A stretch of DNA of 64,000 nucleotides from Pseudomonadota bacterium (GCA_020161615.1 JAIUPD010000006.1:186001-250000); one strand, 5' to 3'; positions 52,279 through 60,761 are shown, numbered from the stretch's first letter. Numbers and translations are program-made. Notes: generated by a model not told the origin, from the letters alone.

Positions 52279-53271
52279 TCAGCGGGCGCGGATGTCTTCG
52301 AGCTTGGCGGTATAGGCCTCGATCAGGCCTTCGCTGGCCGAAGCGGCGACCCGGTCGATCACCGGCTGCACGCGGCGCGCGATCTCGGCCTCGTCCTCGG
52401 CCGAGGGGACGACCAGCGTGTGATCCGGGCTTTCGGCCCAGGCGGCGACATTGGCCTCGATGGCGGGCGCGTAGCTTTCCACCTGCCGGTCGACGATGAA
52501 CTGGCCCGATTGCGCCAGCAATTCGTGGACACGGGGCGGCAGACTGTCATAGACGCTGCGGTTCATCAGGATCGAGAAGACCAGCACGCCCAGGCTGCTC
52601 TCGTAATGGTGCGGCGCCACATCGGCCACGCGGAAGGTGCGCGCGACCGAGGCATCGGTCATCGCCCCGTCGATCAGCCCGCGGTCGATGGCCTCGGCCA
52701 TCTCGCCCGCGCCCATCGCCTGCGGCACGCCACCCAGCGCCTCGATCACCTCGGTCTGGATCTGACCGGCGACGCGGAAGCGCTGCCCCTCGATATCGGC
52801 GACGCTGCCGATCGGTTCGCGCGAATGCAGCATGTAGGCGCCCGAGGTATACATGGCGACCACGTAATAATCCTCGTACCCCCTCAGCGCGCCCTCCTGA
52901 TAGAGTTCCAGCGCCGCCTGCGAGCCCTCGGCGGTGTTGCGCGCGAAGCCCGGCAGTTCGAAGACGTCGAAATCGGGATAGACGCCGGGCGTGTAGCTGG
53001 GCACGGTCAGGCCGATATCGGCCACGCCATCCGCCACCATCTGCGCCTGGGCCAGCGGGTTGCGGCCCAGCGTGCCGCCCGCATAGAGCGTGATCTGCAC
53101 ATCATCGGCGGCGGCCTGTTCGTTGAACCAGTCCACCCAGGGCTGATAGACATGCTGCACCGTCGGCGAGGCCGCGGGCACAAAGACCGCGAAGGCCAGA
53201 TCGCGGGCCGAGGCCCCGGTGGCAAAGGTCAGGGCCAGTCCGGCGGCAAGGCCGGTGAGTGTCGTCTTCAT
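52279..53271 (-). CDS. TRAP transporter substrate-binding protein (DctP)
   Basis: 330 residues from the ATG at 53271 (GGGAGGAGATCACC upstream); longer open frames are not credible. The signal peptide is about 22 residues, ending ASAR. Body features are VYQPWVDWFNEQ, GGTLGRNPLAQAQMVADG and the EGQRFRVAGQIQTEVIEALGG (in parts) arginine region. A carboxylated substrate such as an aromatic or isoprenoid acid would fit. Confidence 0.93.
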   Translation of the reverse strand: MKTTLTGLAAGLALTFATGASARDLAFAVFVPAASPTVQHVYQPWVDWFNEQAAADDVQITLYAGGTLGRNPLAQAQMVADGVADIGLTVPSYTPGVYPDFDVFELPGFARNTAEGSQAALELYQEGALRGYEDYYVVAMYTSGAYMLHSREPIGSVADIEGQRFRVAGQIQTEVIEALGGVPQAMGAGEMAEAIDRGLIDGAMTDASVARTFRVADVAPHHYESSLGVLVFSILMNRSVYDSLPPRVHELLAQSGQFIVDRQVESYAPAIEANVAAWAESPDHTLVVPSAEDEAEIARRVQPVIDRVAASASEGLIEAYTAKLEDIRAR

Positions 53272-53330
53272 GGTGATCTCCTCCCAGGATCGTGAAGAAA
53301 TGTCCGGGTCTTGGGCCCGGTCGGGTCGTC

Positions 53331-54566
53331 TCAGCCGCGCCCCACGACGAAGGCGGCGATGGTGGTGGTCGAGCCGCCGATGTTCAGCAGACCGACGCGC
53401 TTGGCGCCCTCGACCTGGCAGTCGCCGGCGCGTCCGGTCACCTGCTTGTAGCCGTCGAGCATCATCCGCACGCCGGTCGCACCGACCGGATGGCCAAGGC
53501 CGATGAGCCCGCCCGAGGGGTTGATGGGCAGCCGTCCGCCGGGGGCGATCACCCCCTCCTCGACGGCCTTCCAGCTCTCGCCGGGGGCGGTGATCTCGTA
53601 GCTGTCGATGGCCGCGTATTCGGTCATGGCGAAGCAATCATGCGTTTCGATGGCATCGAGCTGAAACGGGCTGTCGATGCCGGCGCGGGCGAAACTCTCG
53701 CGGATCGCCTTGTTCACATGCGGCAGCACGAAGCGGTCGTTGCGGCTTTCGGCCAGTTTCTCGGCCAGCATCATCGGCGCGGTGCGGTGGCCCCAGCCGT
53801 CGATCTTCGCCAGATCGGCAAGGGTCAGGCCGCGCTCCTCGGCATATTGGGCCGCCCGGGCGGCCGAGGCAAGGAAGACCACCGCCGCGCCATCCGTGAC
53901 CTGCCCGCAATCGTTGCGCCGGACGCGGCCCTCGATCACCGGGTTGGCCTGGTCATCCTCGGTGAAGGACCGGTCGTTGAAGTCCCATTTGCGGGTCTGG
54001 GCATAGGGGTTGCGCTTGCCGTTCGCGTAGTTGATCCGCGCGATCTCGCCCAGATGGGCATAGTCGATGCGGCCGAATTTCTCGGAATAGGCTTCGATCA
54101 GATCGGCGAAGGCGGCAGGCCAGACATAGGTCGCGTCCTGCCATTCGCGCCCGGCCCAGGCCGCGGCGCCCAGGTGTTCCGCCGCCCGCTGGCCCGGCAC
54201 GTTGCGCATGTATTCGACGCCCAGCACCGCCACCAGATCGTAGCGCCCCGCCTCGATCTCGGCCGCCGCCGCCAGCATCGCCATGGAGCCCGAGGCACAG
54301 GCGGCCTCGTGCCGCTGGGTCGGGATGCCCGACAGGTCGGGGTGAAGCGAGGCGATCATGCCGCCCAATTGACCCTGCCCGCAGAACAATTCGGCGACGA
54401 AATTGCCGACATGCACCGCTTGCAGGTCGCGGGGCTCCAGCCGGGTGTTCTCCAGCCCCTCGAACAGCACCTCGCGCATCATCGCGTCGATGCCCAAGCC
54501 CTCGCGCGACCAGTTACGGGCGAAGTCGCTTTGCGCGCCTCCCAGGATATAGACGGGTTCAGGCAT
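53331..54566 (-). CDS. SCP2-type (lipid-transfer) thiolase-fold enzyme, copy 2
   Basis: 411 residues. The nucleophile is C90 in HEAACASGSM; the histidine motifs are THDCFAMTEY and GHPVGATGVRM. The N terminus ILGGAQSDFARNW and the NYANGKRNPYAQTRKWDF region align with copy 1 (NYANARKNPLAQTRGWEF), so the two modules share an ancestral gene. As with copy 1, no DUF35 partner is present. It overlaps the ligase gene by 8 bases. Confidence 0.88.
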   Translation of the reverse strand: MPEPVYILGGAQSDFARNWSREGLGIDAMMREVLFEGLENTRLEPRDLQAVHVGNFVAELFCGQGQLGGMIASLHPDLSGIPTQRHEAACASGSMAMLAAAAEIEAGRYDLVAVLGVEYMRNVPGQRAAEHLGAAAWAGREWQDATYVWPAAFADLIEAYSEKFGRIDYAHLGEIARINYANGKRNPYAQTRKWDFNDRSFTEDDQANPVIEGRVRRNDCGQVTDGAAVVFLASAARAAQYAEERGLTLADLAKIDGWGHRTAPMMLAEKLAESRNDRFVLPHVNKAIRESFARAGIDSPFQLDAIETHDCFAMTEYAAIDSYEITAPGESWKAVEEGVIAPGGRLPINPSGGLIGLGHPVGATGVRMMLDGYKQVTGRAGDCQVEGAKRVGLLNIGGSTTTIAAFVVGRG

Positions 54567-56247
54567 GGATCTCTCCGGTTTTCTGGGATTCGGCCAGGCG
54601 CCTGGTCAGCGCCTTGCGGTCGAGCTTTGCCAAGGGGGTGCGCGGCAGGGCAGGCAGGAATTCCAGCCGCTCGGGCCATTTGAACTTGGCCAGCCCCACC
54701 CGGTCGCAGAAGTCCGCAACCTCGGCGAGGGTGAGACCGCGGCCGGGTTCCATCACGGCGAAAAGGCAGACCTTCTCGCCCATGCGGGGATCGGCATAGG
54801 CCGCGACCGCCACCTCACGCACCCCGGGCAGGGCAGAGAGGGCGTTGTCCAGCTCCACTGGCGCGATCTTCATCCCGCCGCGGACGATCAATTCCCGGGC
54901 GCGGGCGTGGAAGCGGATCAGCCCGCCGCAGTCCGAAATCTGGAACAGGTCGCCCGAGGGGAAATAGCCGTCTGCGGTGAATTTTGACCGGTCATAGCCC
55001 TTGCGCGAGAAATAGCCGGGCATCATGGCCGGACCGCGCAGCTGCATCTCGCCCAGGCCCCCGGGTTCGGTGACGGCCGCGCCCGTCGCGGGATCGACCA
55101 GCCGGAAGGTGCCGCCATTGGCGGTGCGGCTGGTGGCGTCCCAGCCCTCGTCCCCGTCGCGGGGAAAGAAGCGGGCCCGGGCGCGGGGATCGGGCACGCG
55201 GCTGGCGGCCGAGCACATCTGCGCCCCCTCGTTCGAGCCGAAGAAATTCACCACCGGGATGGCGAAACGCTCCTCGAAGAAGACGAAGACCTCCGGGTCC
55301 GGCGGGGCCGAGCCGGTGCCGAGCGCCACCAGCCGGTGCAGCGCGGCGCGCAGATCGGGATCGTCCGCCTGATCGCGCAGATAGGTCAACAGCGTCGGCG
55401 CCACCATCGTATAGGCGATGTCCTCGGTCTTCAGTTGCTGCAGGAAGACGTTCAGATCGAAGGGGTGGTGAAGGAAGAGCGCGCCGGCGGTTCGCATCCA
55501 GCACATCATCAGCCCGCCGACCGCGGCCGCGTTCACGAAGGGAAAGGGCGCGAGGATATTGGCGCCGTCGGGCAGATCCAGCAGCCGCCAGGCGCCCAGG
55601 GACGAGGCCATGAGGTTGTTGTGCGTCTTCGGCACCGCCTTTGGCACGCCCTCGGTGCCCGAGGTCCAGAAGACCGCGAAGGGCGCATCGGCGTCGATGC
55701 TGACCGGTGCCAGCGGCGCGGGCGCGGGACCGTCGAGCGAGACCATGCCGGCGGGCAGATCGCCGCCGATGCCAAGCCGCCGCACGCTGTCGGGCAGCGC
55801 GGCCAGACGATCGGGATCGAAGGGCTGGCCCTTGAAATGGCCGATCGAGATGAAGGCGTCGAAGCCCGCGACCCGGCTCAGGTCTGCCAGTTCCGCGGCG
55901 CGATAGGCCATCGACACCGGGCTCAACACCCCGCCGATCCGGCTGATGGCAAGATAGAGCAGCACGGTTTCGGCGATATTGGGCAGCTGGGTCGCGATCA
56001 GCGATCCCTGCCCCAGACCCTGCGCCTGCAGATGCGCCGCATAGCGCGCGACCTCGGCCTCCATCTGGGCATAGGTCAGGCGCTTCGGCGTCCCTTCGAA
56101 CAGCGTTTCGCGGTTCGGCGCATCGACCAGCGCCAGCCGGTCGGGCACCCGCGCCACTGTCGCCGCGAACATCTGCGGCAGGGTGACATCGGCCCAATGC
56201 CCCTCGGCGCGGAAGCGCGTGTAATCTTCGGGCGGGAACAGACTCAT
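54559..56247 (-). CDS. AMP-dependent acyl-CoA ligase (cyclohexanecarboxylate/benzoate-ligase-like)
   Basis: 562 residues. ANL superfamily features are present, but the P-loop reads WTSGTEGVPKAVPKTHNN, not the common TSGTTGxPKG. This variant resembles EntE/aryl-acid AMP ligases (PK..PRTHNDY). Later motifs are FGSNEGAQ, SGDLFQISDCGG and RGGMKIAP. The substrate is therefore probably an aryl or alicyclic acid. It differs clearly from the long-chain-type ligase of module A. Start overlaps the NPD gene by 4 bases. Confidence 0.9.
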   Translation of the reverse strand: MSLFPPEDYTRFRAEGHWADVTLPQMFAATVARVPDRLALVDAPNRETLFEGTPKRLTYAQMEAEVARYAAHLQAQGLGQGSLIATQLPNIAETVLLYLAISRIGGVLSPVSMAYRAAELADLSRVAGFDAFISIGHFKGQPFDPDRLAALPDSVRRLGIGGDLPAGMVSLDGPAPAPLAPVSIDADAPFAVFWTSGTEGVPKAVPKTHNNLMASSLGAWRLLDLPDGANILAPFPFVNAAAVGGLMMCWMRTAGALFLHHPFDLNVFLQQLKTEDIAYTMVAPTLLTYLRDQADDPDLRAALHRLVALGTGSAPPDPEVFVFFEERFAIPVVNFFGSNEGAQMCSAASRVPDPRARARFFPRDGDEGWDATSRTANGGTFRLVDPATGAAVTEPGGLGEMQLRGPAMMPGYFSRKGYDRSKFTADGYFPSGDLFQISDCGGLIRFHARARELIVRGGMKIAPVELDNALSALPGVREVAVAAYADPRMGEKVCLFAVMEPGRGLTLAEVADFCDRVGLAKFKWPERLEFLPALPRTPLAKLDRKALTRRLAESQKTGEIHA

Positions 56248-57185
56248 GCGCAGAGCCTCCGGGCGCGGGCCTTGGCGGCCTCGTATTCCCGGGCCAGCCG
56301 GTCGACGATGGCGGCGGCGGGCTCGATCCGCTCGATCTTGCCGACCCCCTGCCCCGCGCCCCAGATGCCGGACCAGGGCTTGACGGCCTCGTTCTGGCGC
56401 CCGGTGAAGTTGAGTTTCGCCACCTTGAACTCAAGCTCGGCCGGGTCCAGCCCCTTGGCCACCATCGAGGGTTTCAGCATCGAGGCGCGGGCACCGGTAA
56501 AGGCGCGGGTAACCAGCAGGTCGGTCGCGTCCGAGGTCACGCACATCGCCCGGTATTCGGGGCTGGCGAGGTTCTCCTCGGCCACCAGAAAGGCGGTCCC
56601 GATATAGCCGAAATCCGCGCCCAGCACCTGTGCGGCCAGAATCGCCTCGCCGGTGTTGATCGCGCCGGCCAAGGCAATCGGCCCGTCGAAGAACTGGCGC
56701 ACCCGCTCGACAAAGACCAGCGGGCTCAGCTCGCCCGTATGCCCGCCCGCGCCGGAACAGACCAGCACCAGACCATCGGCCCCGGCCTCGACCGCTTTTT
56801 TCGCCAGCGCGACCGAGATGACATCGGCAAAGACCAGCCCGCCATAGGCATGGACCGTGGGCAGCACGGGCTTGGGGCTGCCGAGCGCGGTGATCACCAC
56901 CGGCGGCTGATGGATCGCCACCTGCTCCAGATCGCCCTGCAACCGGGGCGAAGTGGAATGGGTCACGAGGTTCAAGGCCCAGGGTGCATCCGCCTCGGTC
57001 AGCTGCGCGCGGATCTGGGCCATCCAGTCGCCCAGTTCGGCACTGGTCCGCAGGTTGGGCGCGGGAAAACTGCCGACGATGCCCGCCTTGCAGCATGCCA
57101 CCACCAGATCCGGCCCCGAAACCAGGAACATCGGCGCCGCAAAGGCGGGCAACCGCAAGGCTGCCAGCCGGTCTTTCGGAGTCAT
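56244..57185 (-). CDS. Nitronate monooxygenase-like FMN protein (NPD family), copy 2
   Basis: 313 residues. N terminus LPAFAAPMFLVSGPDLVVAC, then GADGLVLVCSGAGGHTG and LAGAINTGEAILAAQVLGADF (FMN phosphate loop). Compared with copy 1 the active-site loop FLVAEENLASPEYRAM is conserved (FIAAEESLAPAAYKDM). The pairing of this flavoprotein with an SCP2-type thiolase and a CoA ligase in both modules argues for a role on CoA esters. Start overlaps the hydrolase gene by 4 bases. Confidence 0.86.
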   Translation of the reverse strand: MTPKDRLAALRLPAFAAPMFLVSGPDLVVACCKAGIVGSFPAPNLRTSAELGDWMAQIRAQLTEADAPWALNLVTHSTSPRLQGDLEQVAIHQPPVVITALGSPKPVLPTVHAYGGLVFADVISVALAKKAVEAGADGLVLVCSGAGGHTGELSPLVFVERVRQFFDGPIALAGAINTGEAILAAQVLGADFGYIGTAFLVAEENLASPEYRAMCVTSDATDLLVTRAFTGARASMLKPSMVAKGLDPAELEFKVAKLNFTGRQNEAVKPWSGIWGAGQGVGKIERIEPAAAIVDRLAREYEAAKARARRLCA

Positions 57186-57916
57186 CGGGCGTCTTCCTTC
57201 GTGTTCGTCGCGATCCGGGTCAGAAATTCGGCCAGATGCCCGGCCACTATCTGCGGCGCCTCCAGCACCGCCAGATGACCGGTGCCGGGAAGCGCGATGC
57301 AGCGCCCCTCGGGCACCGCCTCGGCCAGGGCACGCCCGGCCTCCAGCGGGGTCACGCCATCCTCGGTGCCGCAGAGCACCAGCAGCGGACAGGTCAGTCC
57401 GCCCAGGGCCGCACGCTGATCGGGGCGCGCGGCCAGGGCTTTCTGATGCTCGGTGAACCGCGCCACGCCCTGCGCCAGCGCCATGCGGACGATCCGCTCT
57501 CGCAGGGCCTTTTCCGACCGGCGGGCGGGGGCGACAAGGCTGTCGGCCAGGCTGGCGGCCAGCGCCTCCATCCCCTCGCGCGCGGCCCAGCGGGCGACCT
57601 TGCCGCGCATCGCGGCGGCATCGGGCGTGTCGGCGGCGGCATTGGTGCCGATCAGCACCAGACCCGCCAGCTTGCCGGGATGGGTAAGGGCCACGCGCAG
57701 CGCCAGATAGCTGCCCATCGACATGCCCAGAAGAACCGCGCCATCGGGGATATCGGCCGCCAGCGACCGGGCCAGCGCGGCGAAATCATCACCCCCGGGC
57801 AGCGGCAGGACCCGCATGTCGACCGGCGCCCCCTCCTGCTGCGGTAGGACGGCGCGCATCGGGTCGAAAACTTCGGGCTCGCAGAGCAGACCCGGCAGGC
57901 AGACCAGCGTCGTCAT
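57182..57916 (-). CDS. Alpha/beta-fold hydrolase
   Basis: 244 residues, a compact alpha/beta hydrolase. The triad is S in LGMSMGSYL (about residue 85), D in CGTEDGVTP and H in GTGHLAV near the C terminus. Related proteins hydrolyse enol-lactones, esters or ring-fission products. It is first in the leftward module B operon and divergent from the third oxygenase gene. Confidence 0.88.
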   Translation of the reverse strand: MTTLVCLPGLLCEPEVFDPMRAVLPQQEGAPVDMRVLPLPGGDDFAALARSLAADIPDGAVLLGMSMGSYLALRVALTHPGKLAGLVLIGTNAAADTPDAAAMRGKVARWAAREGMEALAASLADSLVAPARRSEKALRERIVRMALAQGVARFTEHQKALAARPDQRAALGGLTCPLLVLCGTEDGVTPLEAGRALAEAVPEGRCIALPGTGHLAVLEAPQIVAGHLAEFLTRIATNTKEDAR

Positions 57917-57931
57917 GATGGCTCCCCCTTC

Positions 57932-57951
57932 TTTATGATTATTTCTAGACC
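57932..57951 (+). promoter_or_regulatory. Operator-like motif TTTATGATTATTTCTAGACC
   Basis: Begins 16 bases from the leftward hydrolase start and is the near-mirror of a motif at 58126-58143 on the other strand beside the oxygenase start (TTTATG, TTAT and CTAGACC conserved, with a 2-base length difference). Such paired sites at both divergent promoters suggest one regulator controls both. Confidence 0.55.
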
Positions 57952-57983
57952 TCGATTCGCGTAGGCGTCAAGATGAAACTCTG

Positions 57984-57994
57984 ATTTTCAGAAT
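57984..57994 (-). promoter_or_regulatory. ATTCTGAAAAT motif, part of the 13-base palindrome TCTGATTTTCAGA
   Basis: The palindrome TCTGA-TTT-TCAGA lies at 57980-57992 in the divergent gap. The 11-base string ATTCTGAAAAT (minus strand) recurs exactly, in plus orientation, at 60782-60792 upstream of the IclR gene. Confidence 0.45.
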
Positions 57995-58096
57995 GATGTT
58001 TTGCTTGATGAAACATCTATCGTCGGGATTTCCGTGTATTCTCAAGCATGCGCCACGATCTGGACGGGCATTCAGGGGCCTAGCCAAGCGTTTCGC

Positions 58097-58143
58097 TTGA
58101 CTTTGCGCATGCGATCACGACATATGGTCTAGATAAACATAAA
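58097..58143 (+). promoter_or_regulatory. Promoter and operator region of oxygenase copy 3
   Basis: TTGACT (58097-58102) is followed 18 bases later by CATATG/TATGGT-like hexamers, a weak promoter. GGTCTAGATAAACATAAA (58126-58143), the mirror of the motif at 57932, lies between it and the start codon. An additional short palindrome, CGCATGCG, is at 58106-58113. Confidence 0.5.
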
Positions 58144-58154
58144 TGGAGGCCGCC

Positions 58155-59708
58155 ATGTCCCTCGACCCGCATCACGACCATGACGAGACCCCGCTGGCGG
58201 TGACGCGGGCGAATGTCCGCATGTATGCGCCCGACGGCACGCCGCCGCCCGATGCGCCGGACTGGATCTGGCATTACGACCATCCGTATCTGCATGGCGG
58301 ATTCGCGCCCTCGGATATCGAGTACGAAGCCGAGGATCTGGAGGTCGAGGGCGAGATCCCGGCGGATCTGTGCGGCGCCTATGTGATGAACGGCCCCTCG
58401 CAGCGCTTCGAGCCGGTCAATTCCAAGTACCATTACTATGATGGCGACGCGCAGCTTCGGGCGATCTATTTCCGGGACGGCAGGGCCAGCTTTCGCCAGC
58501 GCTACCTGCGCTCGGGCGCTTTTCTGGTCGAGGAGATGGCGGGCCGCAGCATCTGGCCGGGCCTCGCCGGGCCCTATGATTTCCGCCTGCCCGGCTCGCC
58601 GATCAAGGATGTCTCGAACACTGATGTCATCTTCTACAACGGCAGCCTTCTGTCGCTGTGGTACATGGCGGGCGATCCCTATACGGTCGATCCGCTGACC
58701 TTGGAAACCACCGGGCGCGAGACGCTGGGCGGCAAGCTGCACCATTCGGTTTCGGCGCATTCGAAGACCGATCCCTTCTCGAAGGAACTCTTCTTCTTCA
58801 ATTATCAGGACGAGCCGCCCTACATGTCCTACGGCATGGCGGATGCCACGGGGAACCTGGTCTTCGACATCGACATCGACCTCGCCGGTCCCCGCTCGCC
58901 CCACGACATGGGGCTGACGCAGAATTACGCGATCCTGCATGACCTGCCGTTTTATCACGACGTCGATCTGCTGAAGAAGCACAAGCGCCGGGTGATGGGC
59001 TTCCATCGCGATCAACCCGCCCGCTTCGGGCTGATCGACCGCTACGGCCGCTCGGCAAAGGTGCAGTGGTTCGAGGCCGAACCTTGCTACATCCTCCATA
59101 TCGCCAACGCCTGGGAGGAAGGCGCCTGGGTCCATATGATCGGCTGTCGGCAGGAAGACCCGATGCCGGTCAAGGACCCGGCCGACCATCACCTGGCCTC
59201 GATGATGGCCTACAGGCGGCGCTCGCATGTGCTTTACCGCTGGTCCTTCAACACGCAGACGGGCGAGACGCGCGAAGGGCCGATCGACGACCGCAACACC
59301 GAGTTCCCGACCGTCAACGCGCATTTCATGGGCCGCAAGACGCGCTATTCCTTCAACCAGATCATCCCGATGCCGCAGGAGGGCTCGCTGGAAGGGCGCT
59401 GCCAGACCTTCAACGGGCTGCTGCGCTACGATCTGGAGACGGGCGCGACGCAGCGCTACGATTACGGTGAAGGCGTCTATGGCTCCGAGGCGCCGGTCGC
59501 CCCGGCGCAGGGCAGCGGGCGCGACGGGGCCGAGGGGCGGGCCTATCCGGTCAGCTTCATCACCGATACCAACGACTGGTCCTCGGCCTGCCTGATCTTC
59601 GACGCCGAAGACATCACCAAACCCATCGCCAAGGTGAAGATCCCGCGCCGCATCTCGATCGGATTCCACACCACCTGGGTGGATAGCGCGGATATCTGGA
59701 ACCTGTGA
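58155..59708 (+). CDS. Carotenoid-oxygenase-family dioxygenase (stilbene-cleavage type), copy 3
   Basis: 517 residues from the ATG at 58155 (GGAGG six bases upstream; an ATG at 58143 lies before the ribosome site). The iron ligands are H202 (VSAHSKTD), H250 (SPHDMGLT), H315 (ILHIANAWEE) and H505 (IGFHTTW). A histidine/aspartate-rich N terminus (PHHDHDE) is unlike copies 1 and 2. It has a partner HxlR-type regulator overlapping its stop and is the only rightward gene of module B's enzyme set. Confidence 0.93.
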   Translation: MSLDPHHDHDETPLAVTRANVRMYAPDGTPPPDAPDWIWHYDHPYLHGGFAPSDIEYEAEDLEVEGEIPADLCGAYVMNGPSQRFEPVNSKYHYYDGDAQLRAIYFRDGRASFRQRYLRSGAFLVEEMAGRSIWPGLAGPYDFRLPGSPIKDVSNTDVIFYNGSLLSLWYMAGDPYTVDPLTLETTGRETLGGKLHHSVSAHSKTDPFSKELFFFNYQDEPPYMSYGMADATGNLVFDIDIDLAGPRSPHDMGLTQNYAILHDLPFYHDVDLLKKHKRRVMGFHRDQPARFGLIDRYGRSAKVQWFEAEPCYILHIANAWEEGAWVHMIGCRQEDPMPVKDPADHHLASMMAYRRRSHVLYRWSFNTQTGETREGPIDDRNTEFPTVNAHFMGRKTRYSFNQIIPMPQEGSLEGRCQTFNGLLRYDLETGATQRYDYGEGVYGSEAPVAPAQGSGRDGAEGRAYPVSFITDTNDWSSACLIFDAEDITKPIAKVKIPRRISIGFHTTWVDSADIWNL

Positions 59709-60739
59709 CGGGCCGTCGCCCCGATGGACAGAGAGGACCGGGCATGCTTGGGTCGCGCAAGGAAGATGACCGCATGCCCGATCCGATGTCCCAGTTGATG
59801 CCCGACGCCCCTGCCCTGCCCGAAGGCCCGCCCGCGACCTCGTTGCGGCGGGCCCTGCGCATTCTCTCTGATCCCTGGACCATGCTGATCCTCAAGGAGG
59901 CCTTCAACGGCACCCGCCGGTTCAGCGCCTTCCAGCGGGCGCTGAACATCCCCAAGCAGACGCTCTCGCTGCGGCTGACGGCGCTGTGCCACGAGCAGAT
60001 GCTCTACCGCCGGTTTCCGGCGCCGCAATCGGGGGGAACGCAGGCCGCGCCCGAATACGCGCCGACCGCCAAGACCTTCGATCTGGCCGATGCGATGTAT
60101 GCGATCTGGCTCTGGCACCGGGCCAACCCGGGGATCGAGGACGTGTTGCCTTTCGATATCGTGCACAAGAGCTGCGGTCATCTGCTGGAGGCCGATTATT
60201 GCTGCACCGCCTGCGGCGAGCCCGCGCATTCCGCCAGCGTCACCATCCAGCGCAGCCAGCCCGAGCAGGTCGAGACCGAGCCCCGCCCCCGCCTCGCCCG
60301 GCGCAATGATGCCAGCTTCACCGCTACCTCCTCGCAGTCGGGCGGGATGGTCGCGGCCTCGCTGGTGGGCGACCTGCCCTGCAACGAGATCCTGTTCCTG
60401 CTATTCCAGGGACCGCGCCATCCGCTGGCCATCACGCAGGAGCTGGCCCTGGGCGCGCCGGTGGTGCGCGACCGGCTGGACAAGCTGAAGGCGCTGAACC
60501 TGGTGCGGGAAGAGGTGCAGGGGCGGCGACTGGTCTATCACCTGCTGCCCCGGGCCGAGGGGTTCTTTCCGCTTCTGCTGGCGATCGCCGAGTGGGGGGA
60601 TCGCTGGTGCAACGACGGCCAGCCCCCCCCCGACCCGCGCCTCCATGCCTGCGGGGCGATCCTGCGCGGCCGCTACCGCTGCCGGCATTGCCGGGAATGG
60701 GTCAGCCGGGACCAGCTTGAACTGCGCTTCCATGCGTGA
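59705..60739 (+). CDS. Tandem HxlR-type regulator with two zinc-ribbon-like tails, copy 2
   Basis: 344 residues from the GTG that overlaps the oxygenase stop (GTGA); an ATG at 59744 with AGAGGA upstream gives 331 residues and is an equally good start. Unit 1: LRILSDPWTMLILKEAF, KQTLSLRLTAL, tail HKSCGHLLEADYCCTACGEP. Unit 2: LVGDLPCNEILFLLF, APVVRDRLDKL, tail HACGAILRGRYRCRHCREW. So both halves end in a Cys/His ribbon, as in the module A regulator. It probably governs the CCD3/hydrolase divergent promoters. Confidence 0.85.
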   Translation: MTGRRPDGQRGPGMLGSRKEDDRMPDPMSQLMPDAPALPEGPPATSLRRALRILSDPWTMLILKEAFNGTRRFSAFQRALNIPKQTLSLRLTALCHEQMLYRRFPAPQSGGTQAAPEYAPTAKTFDLADAMYAIWLWHRANPGIEDVLPFDIVHKSCGHLLEADYCCTACGEPAHSASVTIQRSQPEQVETEPRPRLARRNDASFTATSSQSGGMVAASLVGDLPCNEILFLLFQGPRHPLAITQELALGAPVVRDRLDKLKALNLVREEVQGRRLVYHLLPRAEGFFPLLLAIAEWGDRWCNDGQPPPDPRLHACGAILRGRYRCRHCREWVSRDQLELRFHA

Positions 60740-60761
60740 CGCGGCGGGCCGAGGCGCTTGC

